Shown here: one piece after another, positions 1 to 8,958 of the stretch
Numbering within the stretch: the stretch's first letter is position 1
Layout of the letters: each line of letters opens with the position of its first letter
Assembly: GCA_014879655.1 (NCBI GenBank)
Contig: JACSRS010000043.1
Location: 1 to 40,191 of the forward strand
From: Burkholderiaceae bacterium
GTDB taxonomy: Bacteria > Pseudomonadota > Gammaproteobacteria > Burkholderiales > Burkholderiaceae_C
Direction: 5' to 3'
Length of the DNA stretch: 40,191 nucleotides
The notes under the pieces: model-generated
What the model was told of the DNA's origin: nothing
The model's input: the letters and a program-made list of their open reading frames with translations, nothing else
The model's database searches: none
Translations under genes and position numbers: made by a program

Positions 1-942
1 GCGGCCGATGCCAGCGCCTACAGCACCGGCCACATCATCACCGCCATCACCGATGCGCTGACCATCCGCCTGATTCACCTGGCCGAAACCCAGCTCGGCC
101 CGGCGCCGATTGACTACGTCTGGGTCGCGGCCGGCTCGCAGGCGCGCAGCGAACAGACCGCCAAGTCGGACCAGGACAACTGCCTGGTGCTCGATGACCG
201 CTATGACGAAGCGGTGCACGGCGACTACTTCCGTGCGTTCTCCCGCTTCGTCTGTGACGGGCTGGCCGCCTGCGGCTACATCCACTGTCCGGGCGAAATG
301 ATGGCGATGACGGACAAGTGGCGCCAGCCCCGCCAGCGCTGGCTGCAGTATTTCCATAACTGGGTGGACCGACCCGACCCGATGGCGCTGATGCTCACCT
401 GCGTCTTCTTTGACCTGCGCGCCATCCATGGCAAGGCGGAGATCCTGGATTCGCTGCGAGCCGAGGTGCTGCAACGCACAAAGGGCAACAGCCTGTTTCT
501 GGCCCATATGGTGAGCAACGCGCTCAAGCATCGCCCGCCCCTGGGAATGTTCGGCAACATTTCGCTGATCCGCAGTGGCGAAAACGCGCGCACCATCGAC
601 CTCAAGCACAGCGGCATCGTCCCCATCGTCGATCTCGCGCGTGTCTACGCGCTCGCGGGCGGCATCAGTGCGGTGAACACGCAGGACCGGCTCGATGCCT
701 GTGGCAACAGCGGCGAAGTCAGCGCCAAGAGTGCCCGTGACCTGCGGGACGCGCTGGAGTTTCTGGCAGGCCTGCGCATCGCGCACCAGGCGCGGCAGAT
801 GCAGCAAGGCCAGGCGCCCGACAACTTCCTCGCACTGGAAGAGCTGTCGAACTTCGAACGCAGCCAGCTCAAGGAAGCGTTCGGCGTGGTTCAGACGCTG
901 CAGGGCGTGCTGGGCAACCGCTACGCCGGGGGCAGCCACTGA
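1..942 (+). CDS. DUF294-type nucleotidyltransferase protein, C-terminal part (5' end outside window)
   Basis: The reading frame is open from the first base of the window, so the start and any N-terminal cNMP/CBS sensor domains lie upstream; 313 residues are visible. A nucleotidyltransferase-like core appears early, with the motif GSQARSEQ followed by KSDQDN, where the Gly-Ser and the two spaced aspartates match the metal/nucleotide-binding pattern of GlnD-like enzymes. The rest matches the layout of the helical DUF294 C-terminal 'substrate-binding' domain. Proteins of this family typically carry CBS or cNMP domains in front and sit beside acetate-type sodium symporters; their reaction is not established. 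The gene converges on the exonuclease fusion gene, with about 60 bp between stops. A complete paralogue lies at 17848-19371 on the other strand. The family call is confident; the substrate is unknown. Confidence 0.85.
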   Translation, partial: AADASAYSTGHIITAITDALTIRLIHLAETQLGPAPIDYVWVAAGSQARSEQTAKSDQDNCLVLDDRYDEAVHGDYFRAFSRFVCDGLAACGYIHCPGEMMAMTDKWRQPRQRWLQYFHNWVDRPDPMALMLTCVFFDLRAIHGKAEILDSLRAEVLQRTKGNSLFLAHMVSNALKHRPPLGMFGNISLIRSGENARTIDLKHSGIVPIVDLARVYALAGGISAVNTQDRLDACGNSGEVSAKSARDLRDALEFLAGLRIAHQARQMQQGQAPDNFLALEELSNFERSQLKEAFGVVQTLQGVLGNRYAGGSH

Positions 943-1002
943 ACTTGCCAACACTGCCGTGACAAGGTCGGCGCCGGGGTTTGCCCGCAGCCGCGGCCCC
1001 GG

Positions 1003-3171
1003 TCAGTACTTCAGCCGCGCGTAGTAGGTCTTCTGCGCCGCCTCGCGCGCTTCACGCACGGTGCGGATGCCCATCTCCTGCAGCAGCGGGATCAGTCGCA
1101 GCCAGACTTCAGCGGTGACGATCGCGTCGCCCAGCGCCGTGTGGCGCCCGAGCACCGTGATGTTGAAGCGCTCGGCAATGGCTTCGAGCCGGTGCGACTC
1201 CTGGTTCGGATGCACCACTGCCGACAGCAACAGTGTGTCGAGCACCGGGTTGTGAAAGGCGATGCCGGTTCGCCCCTCGAGCAACTGCAGGAACTTCATG
1301 TCGAACGCTGCGTTGTGGGCAACCAGCACCGTGTCCTGCGCAAACGCATGAAACGCCGGCAGAACCTGTTCAATATTCGGCTGCCCCTTCACCATCTCCT
1401 GCGTGATGCCGTGAATGGGGATCGAAGCCGCCGGGATCAGGCGGCCGGGGTCGATGAGCTGCTCGAAGCTTTCCTGGCGCAGCAGCCGAGTATTGACGAT
1501 GCGCGCTGCGCCGATCTGGATGATCTCGTCGCCCTCGGAGGGGTTCAGGCCGGTGGTTTCGGTGTCGAACACGGTGTACGCCAATTCGGACAACGGCCGG
1601 TCGTCAAGCGCGCTGCTCTCGCTGCTGGTCTGGAACAGGTCGAAGTCGTAGTACTCGGGCCGGCTCTCGTTGTGCATGATCTGCGTCGCGTCCATCTGCT
1701 CGTTGGCGCTGGCCAGCGGCAACAGCAAACGGAAGAACGCCTCCTGGCGCTGGCGCTCCCGTTCGAACCACATCTCGCCGCCGTGACGCTCGATCACGTC
1801 GCGCACCGTCAGCGGTGTGCTTTCGGCGCCAAAGCGCATCGGGTCCATTTCCCAGGTCATCACCGTCTCGGTGCTCATCGCCCGGCCTGCCCAGATCAGG
1901 TCCAGCTGTGCACGCGAACCCGCCGTCTGCAGCCGCAGCCGCAGGTTCTTGACCTCGAACTCGTCGACCAGCCGCCCCGCCAGGTAGGCCAGGGCCTGCA
2001 GCAAGGTGAAGCTGTCCACCCGCAGCCAGACGGTGGCGTCGACCGAGTCCAGCGTCACCGGCCGGCCACTGTGCGCCTCGATGCGCCGCTGCGCGGCCAG
2101 CATCAGGTCGGCACCCTGCATTTCCTCCAGCGGCCAGCGCGTCTTGATGCCTTCGGCCGTGCGTGCGGCCAGGTCGGTGATGCGCTGGCCCATGGCTTGC
2201 ACCTCGTCGCGGACCACCGTCAGGAAGCGCTCGCGCATGTGCGTCTCAAGGTCGGGCAGCGAGAGCATGTCCACCGCCGCCTGGATGTTGGCCAGCGACG
2301 AGCGGCTGCGCTCGGTCAGGCCATGCAGCAACTGGTCGCGCAGGCTTTCTTCCTCGAAATTGCGGGTGACGTTGTCGAGCATCAGCACAAAGCCGCTGAC
2401 GTCGGCACCGTCCCTGGCGGCGCCTTCGCTTTCGCGCACCGGCGCCATCTGCACGCGCAGCAACTGCCCCGAGCGGGTGGTGGTGACAAACTGGGCGGAA
2501 GGGTTGGCGGCCCCGCGCCCCAGCCGCTGGTGCACGCTCTCCAGCGCATGGGCCACAAGCTGGCGATCGAACACCGCGTAGATTGAGCGGCCGATGCCGA
2601 TCAGTTCGGCCCCGTCGGCCAGGTTCGGCGCCTGAGACAGTGCCCGAAACTGCAGCCGGGCCCGGCTGTTGTAGAGCAGGATGCGCCCGTCCAGGTTGCA
2701 CACCACCACGCTTTGCGTCAGTTCGGCCATCAGAGCGGCCAGGCGGTTTTTCTCCTGCTGCACGCTGCGGCTGGCCTGGGCGATCTGCTCGGCCATGTCG
2801 GCGCGCAAGCGGTCACGCTGGGTGGCCAGTTCGTTGAAGGCCTCGGCCAGTGCCCGGTTCTCGCTCGACCCGCCCGGTTCGATCTGTTGCGGCTCGCTGG
2901 CGGCCAGCAAGACCCGGGCCTGCTCCAGCAGCCGTGCGGGCGCGCTGGCGTAGCGACGCAACAGCACCCGCAGACCTGCCGTGACCAGCGCCAGTGCGAC
3001 AAACCAGCCCATGGCCACCAGCACCAGGCGCGGCCCCTGCATGTTGCCCAGCGTCGCCCGCTCGCTACCCTCCAGGGTCGACCAGACCATGGCGGCGATC
3101 AGCCCCAGCCAGACCAGCAGCGCCAGTCCGACGCCCGCCACGGCCAGAATCAGTCGGCGATCCGTCTTCAT
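1003..3171 (-). CDS. Membrane PAS/degenerate histidine kinase fused to DnaQ-like 3'-5' exonuclease
   Basis: The 722-residue protein has two N-terminal membrane segments (about residues 8-30 and 48-71), a HAMP/coiled-coil stretch (about 72-145) and a PAS-like domain (about 146-270). Next comes a region aligning with a kinase DHp helix (about 275-345) and an ATPase-like region (about 355-487). The final domain (about 530-700) is a DEDDh exonuclease: FDTETTGLNP gives D536 and E538, AHNAAFDMKFL gives D624, and H677 and D682 complete the set. In the DHp alignment the phospho-accepting His is replaced by Glu (E287), and the N-box and glycine boxes of the ATPase lobe are not recognisable, so kinase activity is unlikely. 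The nuclease site looks intact. The start overlaps the response-regulator stop by four bases, indicating translational coupling. DnaQ-like nucleases near DUF294 and SSS transporters are known; this fused form is the notable part. Nucleic-acid substrate and ligand are unknown. Confidence 0.9.
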   Translation of the reverse strand: MKTDRRLILAVAGVGLALLVWLGLIAAMVWSTLEGSERATLGNMQGPRLVLVAMGWFVALALVTAGLRVLLRRYASAPARLLEQARVLLAASEPQQIEPGGSSENRALAEAFNELATQRDRLRADMAEQIAQASRSVQQEKNRLAALMAELTQSVVVCNLDGRILLYNSRARLQFRALSQAPNLADGAELIGIGRSIYAVFDRQLVAHALESVHQRLGRGAANPSAQFVTTTRSGQLLRVQMAPVRESEGAARDGADVSGFVLMLDNVTRNFEEESLRDQLLHGLTERSRSSLANIQAAVDMLSLPDLETHMRERFLTVVRDEVQAMGQRITDLAARTAEGIKTRWPLEEMQGADLMLAAQRRIEAHSGRPVTLDSVDATVWLRVDSFTLLQALAYLAGRLVDEFEVKNLRLRLQTAGSRAQLDLIWAGRAMSTETVMTWEMDPMRFGAESTPLTVRDVIERHGGEMWFERERQRQEAFFRLLLPLASANEQMDATQIMHNESRPEYYDFDLFQTSSESSALDDRPLSELAYTVFDTETTGLNPSEGDEIIQIGAARIVNTRLLRQESFEQLIDPGRLIPAASIPIHGITQEMVKGQPNIEQVLPAFHAFAQDTVLVAHNAAFDMKFLQLLEGRTGIAFHNPVLDTLLLSAVVHPNQESHRLEAIAERFNITVLGRHTALGDAIVTAEVWLRLIPLLQEMGIRTVREAREAAQKTYYARLKY

Positions 3172-3542
3172 GCCGCATCCTCCAGCATCTGCCGGACTTT
3201 CTCGACCAGCGCCTTGGTCGAAAAAGGCTTGGTCATGTAGGCATCGGCGCCAAGCGCCAAACCTTTGGCGACGTCGGTCTCCCGCCCTTTGGCCGTCAGC
3301 ATCAGGATGCGTGTGTCACGCACGTCGCTGTCGGCCCGCACCGCCTGGCAGACCTCGAACCCGCTCTTGTGCGGCATCATCACATCCAGCAACACCAGAT
3401 CGGGCTTGTCACGTGCGATGGCGTCCAGGGCCTCCTGGCCGTCACGCGCAACGATGACGGTGTAGCCCTCGCGCTGCAGCAGGTATTCGAGCGAAATGAC
3501 GATGTTCGGCTCATCGTCGGCGACCAGAATGGTTTTGCTCAT
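3168..3542 (-). CDS. Receiver-only response regulator
   Basis: This 124-residue protein is a single CheY-like receiver domain with no output domain. The acidic pocket is D9-D10, the phospho-acceptor is D53 in LLDVMMP, the switch residue is T83 and the conserved lysine is K105 in TKPF. It overlaps the upstream sensor kinase gene by four bases and the downstream exonuclease gene by four bases, so the three products are probably made in linked amounts. The natural phosphodonor is the neighbouring symporter-kinase. Lacking a DNA-binding domain, it should signal by protein contact; the neighbouring pseudo-kinase/exonuclease is the obvious candidate partner, but this is inference from gene order. 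Confidence 0.93.
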   Translation of the reverse strand: MSKTILVADDEPNIVISLEYLLQREGYTVIVARDGQEALDAIARDKPDLVLLDVMMPHKSGFEVCQAVRADSDVRDTRILMLTAKGRETDVAKGLALGADAYMTKPFSTKALVEKVRQMLEDAA

Positions 3543-6301
3543 GACTTCTCTCCTTTGTTGTCGGGGTTCGGGACTGCGGCGGCAGCGCGCCAGGGCAGGT
3601 GAAACCGGAACTGCGTCAGTCCTTCGGGTGAAACTTCATGCCACAGGCGCCCGCCGAAATGCTCGACGATCTGGCGACTGATCGGCAGCCCCAGGCCGGT
3701 ACCCTGGGGACGGTGCACAGCATCGCCGCCTTGCTGGAAGCGTTCGAAAATCAGCTGGCGCTGCTCGGGTGGAACGCCAGGCCCGTTGTCCTGTACCGTT
3801 ACCGTCGCACCGTCTTCATCAACCGCCAGAGCGACTCGCACCTCGCCACCGGCGGGGACGAACTTTGCGGCGTTGGACAGCAGGTTCAGCAGCACCTGGG
3901 TCAGGCGGTCGGCGTCGGCCCGCAGCGGCGGCACCGGCCCGTCCGGCAGGTCGAGCGCAACCGCGGCGCCGCGCTCGTGAAAAATCTCGCCGGTGGTGGT
4001 CACGGCCTGCTGCACCAGCGAGCGCAGATCCAGGTCGGTGTTGTGCCATTCGGCATGGCCGGACTCGATCTTGGCCATGTCCAGCACCTGGTTCACCAGC
4101 CGGGACAGCCGTTCGGTTTCGGCCACGATGATGCCGATGAACTGCTGGCGCTGCCCGGCCGGCATGTCGGCGTCGTCACGCATCAGTTCGGCCAGCGCCC
4201 GGATGGAGGTGAGCGGCGTGCGCAACTCGTGCGTCACCGACGACATGAAGTCGTCCTTCATCCGGTCCAGACTCTTGAGCTGCTCGTTGGCTGCGCGCAG
4301 TTCGGCAGTGGCCCGTTCCAGCGACTGCGACTTTTCCTCCAGTTCGCGCGAGTGCGCACGCAGCTGCGAGGCTTCGTCCAGGATGCGCAGCACATCTTCG
4401 GCCGTCAGCGCTTCTTCTTCAACCGCCGAGGCCACCAGCACCCGTGCCGATGCGCTGCCCACCGCGCCGGCCAGTTGCGTTTCGACGTGCTGCACCAGCC
4501 GGGCGTCGGGCGTGATGGCGGCAACATCGCGGGCGCCTTCGCGCCTCGCGTAGTGCTCGAACAGCACCCGGGTGCGCGCCACGCCCAGAAAGCGCTCGCA
4601 CAAGCGCTGCAGGTCGGCAACCCGGGCCTTGCCGCGCCAGAACACCGGACTCGACAACGTGGTCCGTCTGAAAACGTCGACAAACATCAAGGCCTGGCTC
4701 GCCTCCTGCCCCGACGGCGCCCGCCACAGTGACAGGCCGACGTAGGCACCGGCGTTGACCAGCAGACTCCAGAACAGCGAATGGGTCAGACCGTCCAAGC
4801 CGTGCAAACCCATCAGTTGCTCGGGGCGCAGCATTTCGATGCCCCACGGGCCGTGCGCAAGAAACGCCATGTCCATCCACCCCGACTTGGCAATCGAGGG
4901 CAGCATCAGCGTGTAGGCCCACATCAGAAAGCCGGCCGAAAGCCCTGCAATCGCGCCCCGCCGCGTGCCCCCGCGCCAGTACAACCCCCCCAGCATCGCC
5001 GGCGCGAACTGCGCCACGGCCGCAAAGCTGATGAGGCCGATGCTGACCAGCGCATACGCCTCACCGGCGAGGTGGAAGTAGCCATAGCCGAGCATCAGCA
5101 CCGCCAGGATCGCGGCGCGACGAATGGCCAGCAGCGGGCGGGTCAGTTCCGGCCCGCCACCGGCAGACAGGTGGCGAATACGCAGCAGCAGCGGCATCAC
5201 CAGTTCGTTGCTGACCATCGTCGAAACCGCGATGGTCTCGACGATGACCATACCGGTGGCCGCCGACAGGCCGCCGATGAAGGCAAACAGCGCCAGTCCG
5301 TGCTGCCCCGCCGCCAGCGGCAACGACAGCACGAAGGTTTCCGGATTCATGTTGTCAGCGCCGAAATACAGCAGACCACCCAGGGCGATGGGCAGCACGA
5401 ACAGGTTGATGGCCAGCAGGTACAGCGGAAACAGCCAGATCGCGCGCCGCAAATGGCTCTCGCGCACGTTTTCCACCACCATGACCTGAAACTGCCGGGG
5501 CAGGAACAGCACCGACAGCATCGACAGCAAGGTCAGGGCAAACCACTGCGCCCAGGCAAATCCGCCGCCCTGCTCCAGCCGCAACAGGGCAGCCAGCGAA
5601 GGCACGGCCTGCGCCCGCTCGAAAATGTCGACCGCCCCCCCGAAAAGCCCGTAGGTGACGAACAATCCCACCGCCAGAAAGGCCACCAGCTTGACCACCG
5701 ATTCAAAGGCGATGGCCGCGACCATGCCTTCATGGCGTTCGGTGGAGTCCAGATGCCGGGCGCCGAACACCATGGCAAATCCTGCGAGCGCCAGCGCCAC
5801 ATAAAACGTGCCATCCAGGCTCCAGTGCTGCGGCTGTGACACTGCCGTCAGATCGGCAGCCGTCAGCAGCGCATACCCGGCCGAGACAGCCTTGAGCTGC
5901 AACGCGATATAGGGAACGATGCCGACCACCGCGATCAGCGTGACCAGCCCGGCCAGCAACGGGCTCTTGCCGTAGCGGCTGCCGATGAAGTCGGCGATGG
6001 AGGTGATCCGGTAGGTCCTGGCGATGCGGATCATCTTGCGCATCACCATCCAGCCCAGCGCCATGGCCAGCGTCGGACCGAGGTAGATCGGCAGGAACCA
6101 GACGCCGCCCGAAGCGGCCCGGCCAACACTGCCAAAGTAGGTCCACGCGGTGCAGTAAACCGCCAGCGACAGCGCGTAAGCCCAGGGATTGGCTATCAGC
6201 GAGCGCCCGGCTGCGGCGCGGCGGTCGGCCAGCCAGGCCATGCCAAACAGCAGCAGCAGATAGGCGAATGACGCGCCGATGACCGTGGCGGGCGACAGCA
6301 T
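3539..6301 (-). CDS. Sodium:solute symporter-histidine kinase fusion sensor
   Basis: The 920-residue protein starts with a multi-pass sodium:solute symporter (SSS) domain (about residues 1-525), followed by a linker and coiled coil (about 535-680), a HisKA domain with the phospho-accepting H691 in THELRTPLTS, and a HATPase domain (about 795-905) with N-box LLNLLSNAAK, G1 box DNGPGV and G2 box GTGLGLPIS. All catalytic boxes are present, so it should be an active kinase. Kinases of this design (CbrA/CrbS type) couple perception or transport of a small metabolite such as histidine or acetate to phosphorelay. Close to acetate-type transporters, acetate or another short carboxylate is a plausible cue, but the ligand is inferred. 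It starts 8 bp after the small membrane protein gene and ends overlapping the response regulator by four bases. Confidence 0.93.
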   Translation of the reverse strand: MLSPATVIGASFAYLLLLFGMAWLADRRAAAGRSLIANPWAYALSLAVYCTAWTYFGSVGRAASGGVWFLPIYLGPTLAMALGWMVMRKMIRIARTYRITSIADFIGSRYGKSPLLAGLVTLIAVVGIVPYIALQLKAVSAGYALLTAADLTAVSQPQHWSLDGTFYVALALAGFAMVFGARHLDSTERHEGMVAAIAFESVVKLVAFLAVGLFVTYGLFGGAVDIFERAQAVPSLAALLRLEQGGGFAWAQWFALTLLSMLSVLFLPRQFQVMVVENVRESHLRRAIWLFPLYLLAINLFVLPIALGGLLYFGADNMNPETFVLSLPLAAGQHGLALFAFIGGLSAATGMVIVETIAVSTMVSNELVMPLLLRIRHLSAGGGPELTRPLLAIRRAAILAVLMLGYGYFHLAGEAYALVSIGLISFAAVAQFAPAMLGGLYWRGGTRRGAIAGLSAGFLMWAYTLMLPSIAKSGWMDMAFLAHGPWGIEMLRPEQLMGLHGLDGLTHSLFWSLLVNAGAYVGLSLWRAPSGQEASQALMFVDVFRRTTLSSPVFWRGKARVADLQRLCERFLGVARTRVLFEHYARREGARDVAAITPDARLVQHVETQLAGAVGSASARVLVASAVEEEALTAEDVLRILDEASQLRAHSRELEEKSQSLERATAELRAANEQLKSLDRMKDDFMSSVTHELRTPLTSIRALAELMRDDADMPAGQRQQFIGIIVAETERLSRLVNQVLDMAKIESGHAEWHNTDLDLRSLVQQAVTTTGEIFHERGAAVALDLPDGPVPPLRADADRLTQVLLNLLSNAAKFVPAGGEVRVALAVDEDGATVTVQDNGPGVPPEQRQLIFERFQQGGDAVHRPQGTGLGLPISRQIVEHFGGRLWHEVSPEGLTQFRFHLPWRAAAAVPNPDNKGEKS

Positions 6302-6309
6302 GGCGCGCC

Positions 6310-6522
6310 CTAGTCGTCCTGCGGATCGGCGCCCGGGCGCTCCATCAACCAGGCCAGCACGCCGATCAGCAGGGCCCAGAGCGCAAACAGGGCCGTCGGA
6401 AACACCGGAAACCCGCCGATCGACACGTCGCGGTCCCAGAGACCCAGCAGCGGGAAGTTGAAAACCAGCCAGCCGCCCAGAAAAACGGCCACCAGTCGTT
6501 GCGCGTCAATGCCCTTGAACAC
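6310..6522 (-). CDS. Small membrane protein, first gene of the symporter-kinase operon
   Basis: This 70-residue protein has two predicted membrane segments (about residues 8-26 and 41-59) separated by a short loop containing Gly-Gly-Phe-Pro, and a charged C-terminal tail. Its size and the Pro-rich/GFPxFP layout resemble DUF3311-like small proteins found beside SSS transporters, but this assignment is tentative. It is 8 bp upstream of the symporter-kinase, so it is probably co-transcribed and may assist the SSS domain as a small subunit does for other family members. About 120 bp separate it from the next gene upstream, leaving room for an operon promoter, though I could not pick a convincing one. 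Confidence 0.7.
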   Translation of the reverse strand: MFKGIDAQRLVAVFLGGWLVFNFPLLGLWDRDVSIGGFPVFPTALFALWALLIGVLAWLMERPGADPQDD

Positions 6523-6643
6523 CGCTGTCTCCTCTTGCGGGATCCTGCGCGAGCTGCGCGGACCCTCTGCAATTCATTGTGCCCGAGGCTCTTACCAAGT
6601 TCTTACGAATCGGGCGCGGCCAACGAACAGCTCTTGATACAGA

Positions 6644-6997
6644 TCATTTGGGCTGCCGGCCCAGCTTGACATGGGCCTGCCGCGAGAGGCCGAAGCTCGC
6701 GAAAAACTTGCACCAGATGGTGCTGCCGGCAATGGCGCTCCAGGTGCTGTAGTCGAGGCGCCCGAGCAGAATCAGGACGATGACCGTCGCAATGACCGTG
6801 CCGGCAATGAGGTTGATCGCCAGTTCATAGGGCGCGTACTTCGCCGGGTTTTCCGGCGAGACACCTCCTTTGAGTGCAACCTCTGAAAAATCGCGCTTCG
6901 CCCCGATGCGCCAGGCCCGGCGGAGCCAGAAGAACGCGATCGGAAAAAGCGCCAGGAACAGAATCCAGGTAATCGCTACGCTGACGTCAAAAACCAT
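6644..6997 (-). CDS. Conserved-looking small membrane protein of unknown function
   Basis: I do not recognise a family for this 117-residue protein. It has a membrane segment at about residues 7-26, a basic/polar loop (27-57), a second membrane segment at about 60-80, and a weaker hydrophobic stretch followed by a basic C-terminus. A good ribosome-binding site (GGGAGA, about 7 bases before the ATG) supports the start. It lies between the symporter operon terminator at about 7.05 kb and the symporter-kinase operon, in the same orientation as both. Confidence 0.65.
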   Translation of the reverse strand: MVFDVSVAITWILFLALFPIAFFWLRRAWRIGAKRDFSEVALKGGVSPENPAKYAPYELAINLIAGTVIATVIVLILLGRLDYSTWSAIAGSTIWCKFFASFGLSRQAHVKLGRQPK

Positions 6998-7040
6998 GCA
7001 GGTCTCCCGGCCGGAAACGACGATCGCTTTCCGGCCAATT

Positions 7041-7077
7041 CAATAAGAAAGGCTCTGCCAGCGCCGCCGGCAGAGCC
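7041..7077 (-). terminator. Rho-independent terminator of the VC_2705-type symporter operon
   Basis: A perfect 9-bp stem (7051-7059 with 7069-7077, arm GGCTCTGCC) with a 9-base loop is followed on the minus strand by TTTCTTATTG. It lies about 63 bp after the stop of the symporter gene at 7140 and before the next minus-strand gene, the expected position for ending that transcript. Confidence 0.8.
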
Positions 7078-7139
7078 TCCATTGTCATCCCGGCCGCTTG
7101 CCGCGGCCGGCATCCGTTTTCAGACTTCGGACCGTCGCA

Positions 7140-8948
7140 TCAATGTGCGCCGTTCACAGCCTTGGAACCCCGCGGAACCCGCACGGCTTCCACCATGGCC
7201 TGGATGTGTGCCGGCGGCGGCTCCGTCACTTTGTCAACCAGGAAGGCAACCGCAAAGTTCACGGCCGCGCCAATCGCACCGAAGGCTTCAGGCGTGATGC
7301 CGAAGAAGCTGTTGGCGCCACCGATCAGGCCCAGATACTCGGTGCCCTTGATGAAGAAGATGCCCTTGTGTGCAAACACATAGAACAGCGTGATGAACAG
7401 GCCCGACAGCATGCCGGCCATCGCGCCTTCCTTGTTCATCTTCTTGCTGAAGATACCCATCATGATCGCGGGGAACAGCGAGCTGGCGGCAATACCGAAG
7501 GCCAGCGCCACCGTACCGGCCGCGAAGCCCGGCGGGTTCAGACCCAGGTAGCCGGAAATCACGATGGCCACAGCCATCGAGATCTTGCCCGCCAGCAGTT
7601 CACCTTTTTCGCTGATGTCCGGAACAAAGATGTTCTTGATCAGGTCGTGCGAAACCGCCGCAGAAATGGCCATCAACAGACCAGCCGCCGTGGAAAGCGC
7701 CGCTGCCAGACCACCCGCCGCCACCAGCGCAATCACCCAGTTGGGCAGCAGCGCGATCTCGGGGTTGGCCAGCACGATGATGTCGGCGTTCACGTCAAGC
7801 TCGTTACCTTTCCAGCCGGCGTCAGCAGCTTTCTTCTGGAAATCAGCGTTCTTGGACTTGTCGTTGTAGTACTGGATGCGGCCGTCGCCGTTCTTGTCGG
7901 TCCACTTCAGCAGACCGGTCTTTTCCCAGCGCTTCATCCAGTCCGGACGATCAGCACCCAGGATGGCAGCATCTGGCGCGTAAATGTCGGTATCCTTCAT
8001 CACCACGCCCGGGGTGACCGTGCGGATCAGGTTGGTCTTGGCCATGGCCGCCACAGCCGGTGCCGTGGTGTACAGGATGGCAATGAACACCAGCGCCCAG
8101 CCCGCCGATGCACGCGCGTCTTTCACCGAGGGAACCGTGAAGAATCGCATGATCACGTGCGGCAGACCGGCGGTGCCGATCATCAGCGACAGGGTGTAGA
8201 CAAACATGTTCAGGGTACTGCCCGGTAGCGATGTGGTGTACTTGCCGAAGCCCAGTTCGGTGACCACCTGGTCCAGTTTGGCCAGCAGCGACACGTCGTG
8301 ACCGACCAGGTTGGAGCCCAGACCCAGTTGCGGTATGGCATTGCCGGTCAGTTGCAGCGAGATGAATACCGCAGGAACGGTGTAGGCCAGGATCAGCACG
8401 ATGTACTGCGCCACCTGCGTGTAGGTGATGCCCTTCATGCCGCCGAACACGGCATACAGGAACACGATGCCCATGCCGACATAGATGCCGGTTGAGCTGG
8501 ACACGCCCAGGAAGCGCGAGAACGCCACGCCCACACCCGTCATCTGTCCGATGATGTAGGTGATGGATGCTGTCAGCAGACAGATCACCGCCACGGTACT
8601 GGCGCTCTTCGAGTAGAAGCGGTCGCCGATGAACTGCGGCACCGTGAACTTGCCGAACTTGCGCAGGTACGGCGCCAGCAGCATGGCCAGCAGCACGTAA
8701 CCACCCGTCCAGCCCATCAGGAACAGGGCACCACCGTAGCCCATGTTGGAGATCAGGCCAGCCATCGAGATGAACGATGCGGCAGACATCCAGTCAGCGG
8801 CAGTTGCCATACCGTTGGTGACGGGATGGACGCTGCCGCCGGCGGCGTAGAACTCACTGGTTGAGCCGGCACGGGCCCAGATGGCGATACCGATGTAGAG
8901 CGCAAAGCTCAGACCGACGCCAATGTAGATAGTTGTTTGGAGATCCAT
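7140..8948 (-). CDS. Sodium:solute symporter, VC_2705-type permease
   Basis: The 602-residue SSS-family permease has about 13 membrane segments and typical family motifs, including the region GTAGLPHVIMRFFTVP (about 259-273) also present in the ActP protein of this window. It pairs with the DUF4212 small subunit gene 10 bp upstream, the arrangement that defines the VC_2705 subfamily of probable acetate/monocarboxylate symporters. A hydrophilic insert at about 335-390 between membrane segments carries DKNGDGRI, which matches the first eight positions of an EF-hand calcium loop (D351, N353, D355, G356, I358); position 12 is Asn, so it is imperfect. GAGGA precedes the ATG by about 8 bases. Substrate is inferred, not shown. 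Confidence 0.92.
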   Translation of the reverse strand: MDLQTTIYIGVGLSFALYIGIAIWARAGSTSEFYAAGGSVHPVTNGMATAADWMSAASFISMAGLISNMGYGGALFLMGWTGGYVLLAMLLAPYLRKFGKFTVPQFIGDRFYSKSASTVAVICLLTASITYIIGQMTGVGVAFSRFLGVSSSTGIYVGMGIVFLYAVFGGMKGITYTQVAQYIVLILAYTVPAVFISLQLTGNAIPQLGLGSNLVGHDVSLLAKLDQVVTELGFGKYTTSLPGSTLNMFVYTLSLMIGTAGLPHVIMRFFTVPSVKDARASAGWALVFIAILYTTAPAVAAMAKTNLIRTVTPGVVMKDTDIYAPDAAILGADRPDWMKRWEKTGLLKWTDKNGDGRIQYYNDKSKNADFQKKAADAGWKGNELDVNADIIVLANPEIALLPNWVIALVAAGGLAAALSTAAGLLMAISAAVSHDLIKNIFVPDISEKGELLAGKISMAVAIVISGYLGLNPPGFAAGTVALAFGIAASSLFPAIMMGIFSKKMNKEGAMAGMLSGLFITLFYVFAHKGIFFIKGTEYLGLIGGANSFFGITPEAFGAIGAAVNFAVAFLVDKVTEPPPAHIQAMVEAVRVPRGSKAVNGAH

Positions 8949-8958
8949 GGTTCAGTCC

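Noticed and set aside
974-1002. Hairpin CCGGGG/CCCCGG between convergent genes as a terminator
   Set aside because: Only six stem pairs around a 17-base GC-rich loop and no T-run; too weak to call.
1141-2586. 481-codon open frame on the plus strand
   Set aside because: It is antisense to the PAS/exonuclease fusion, its translation is rich in His/Gln/Arg low-complexity sequence, and it has no recognisable domain; long antisense frames are common in high-GC DNA.
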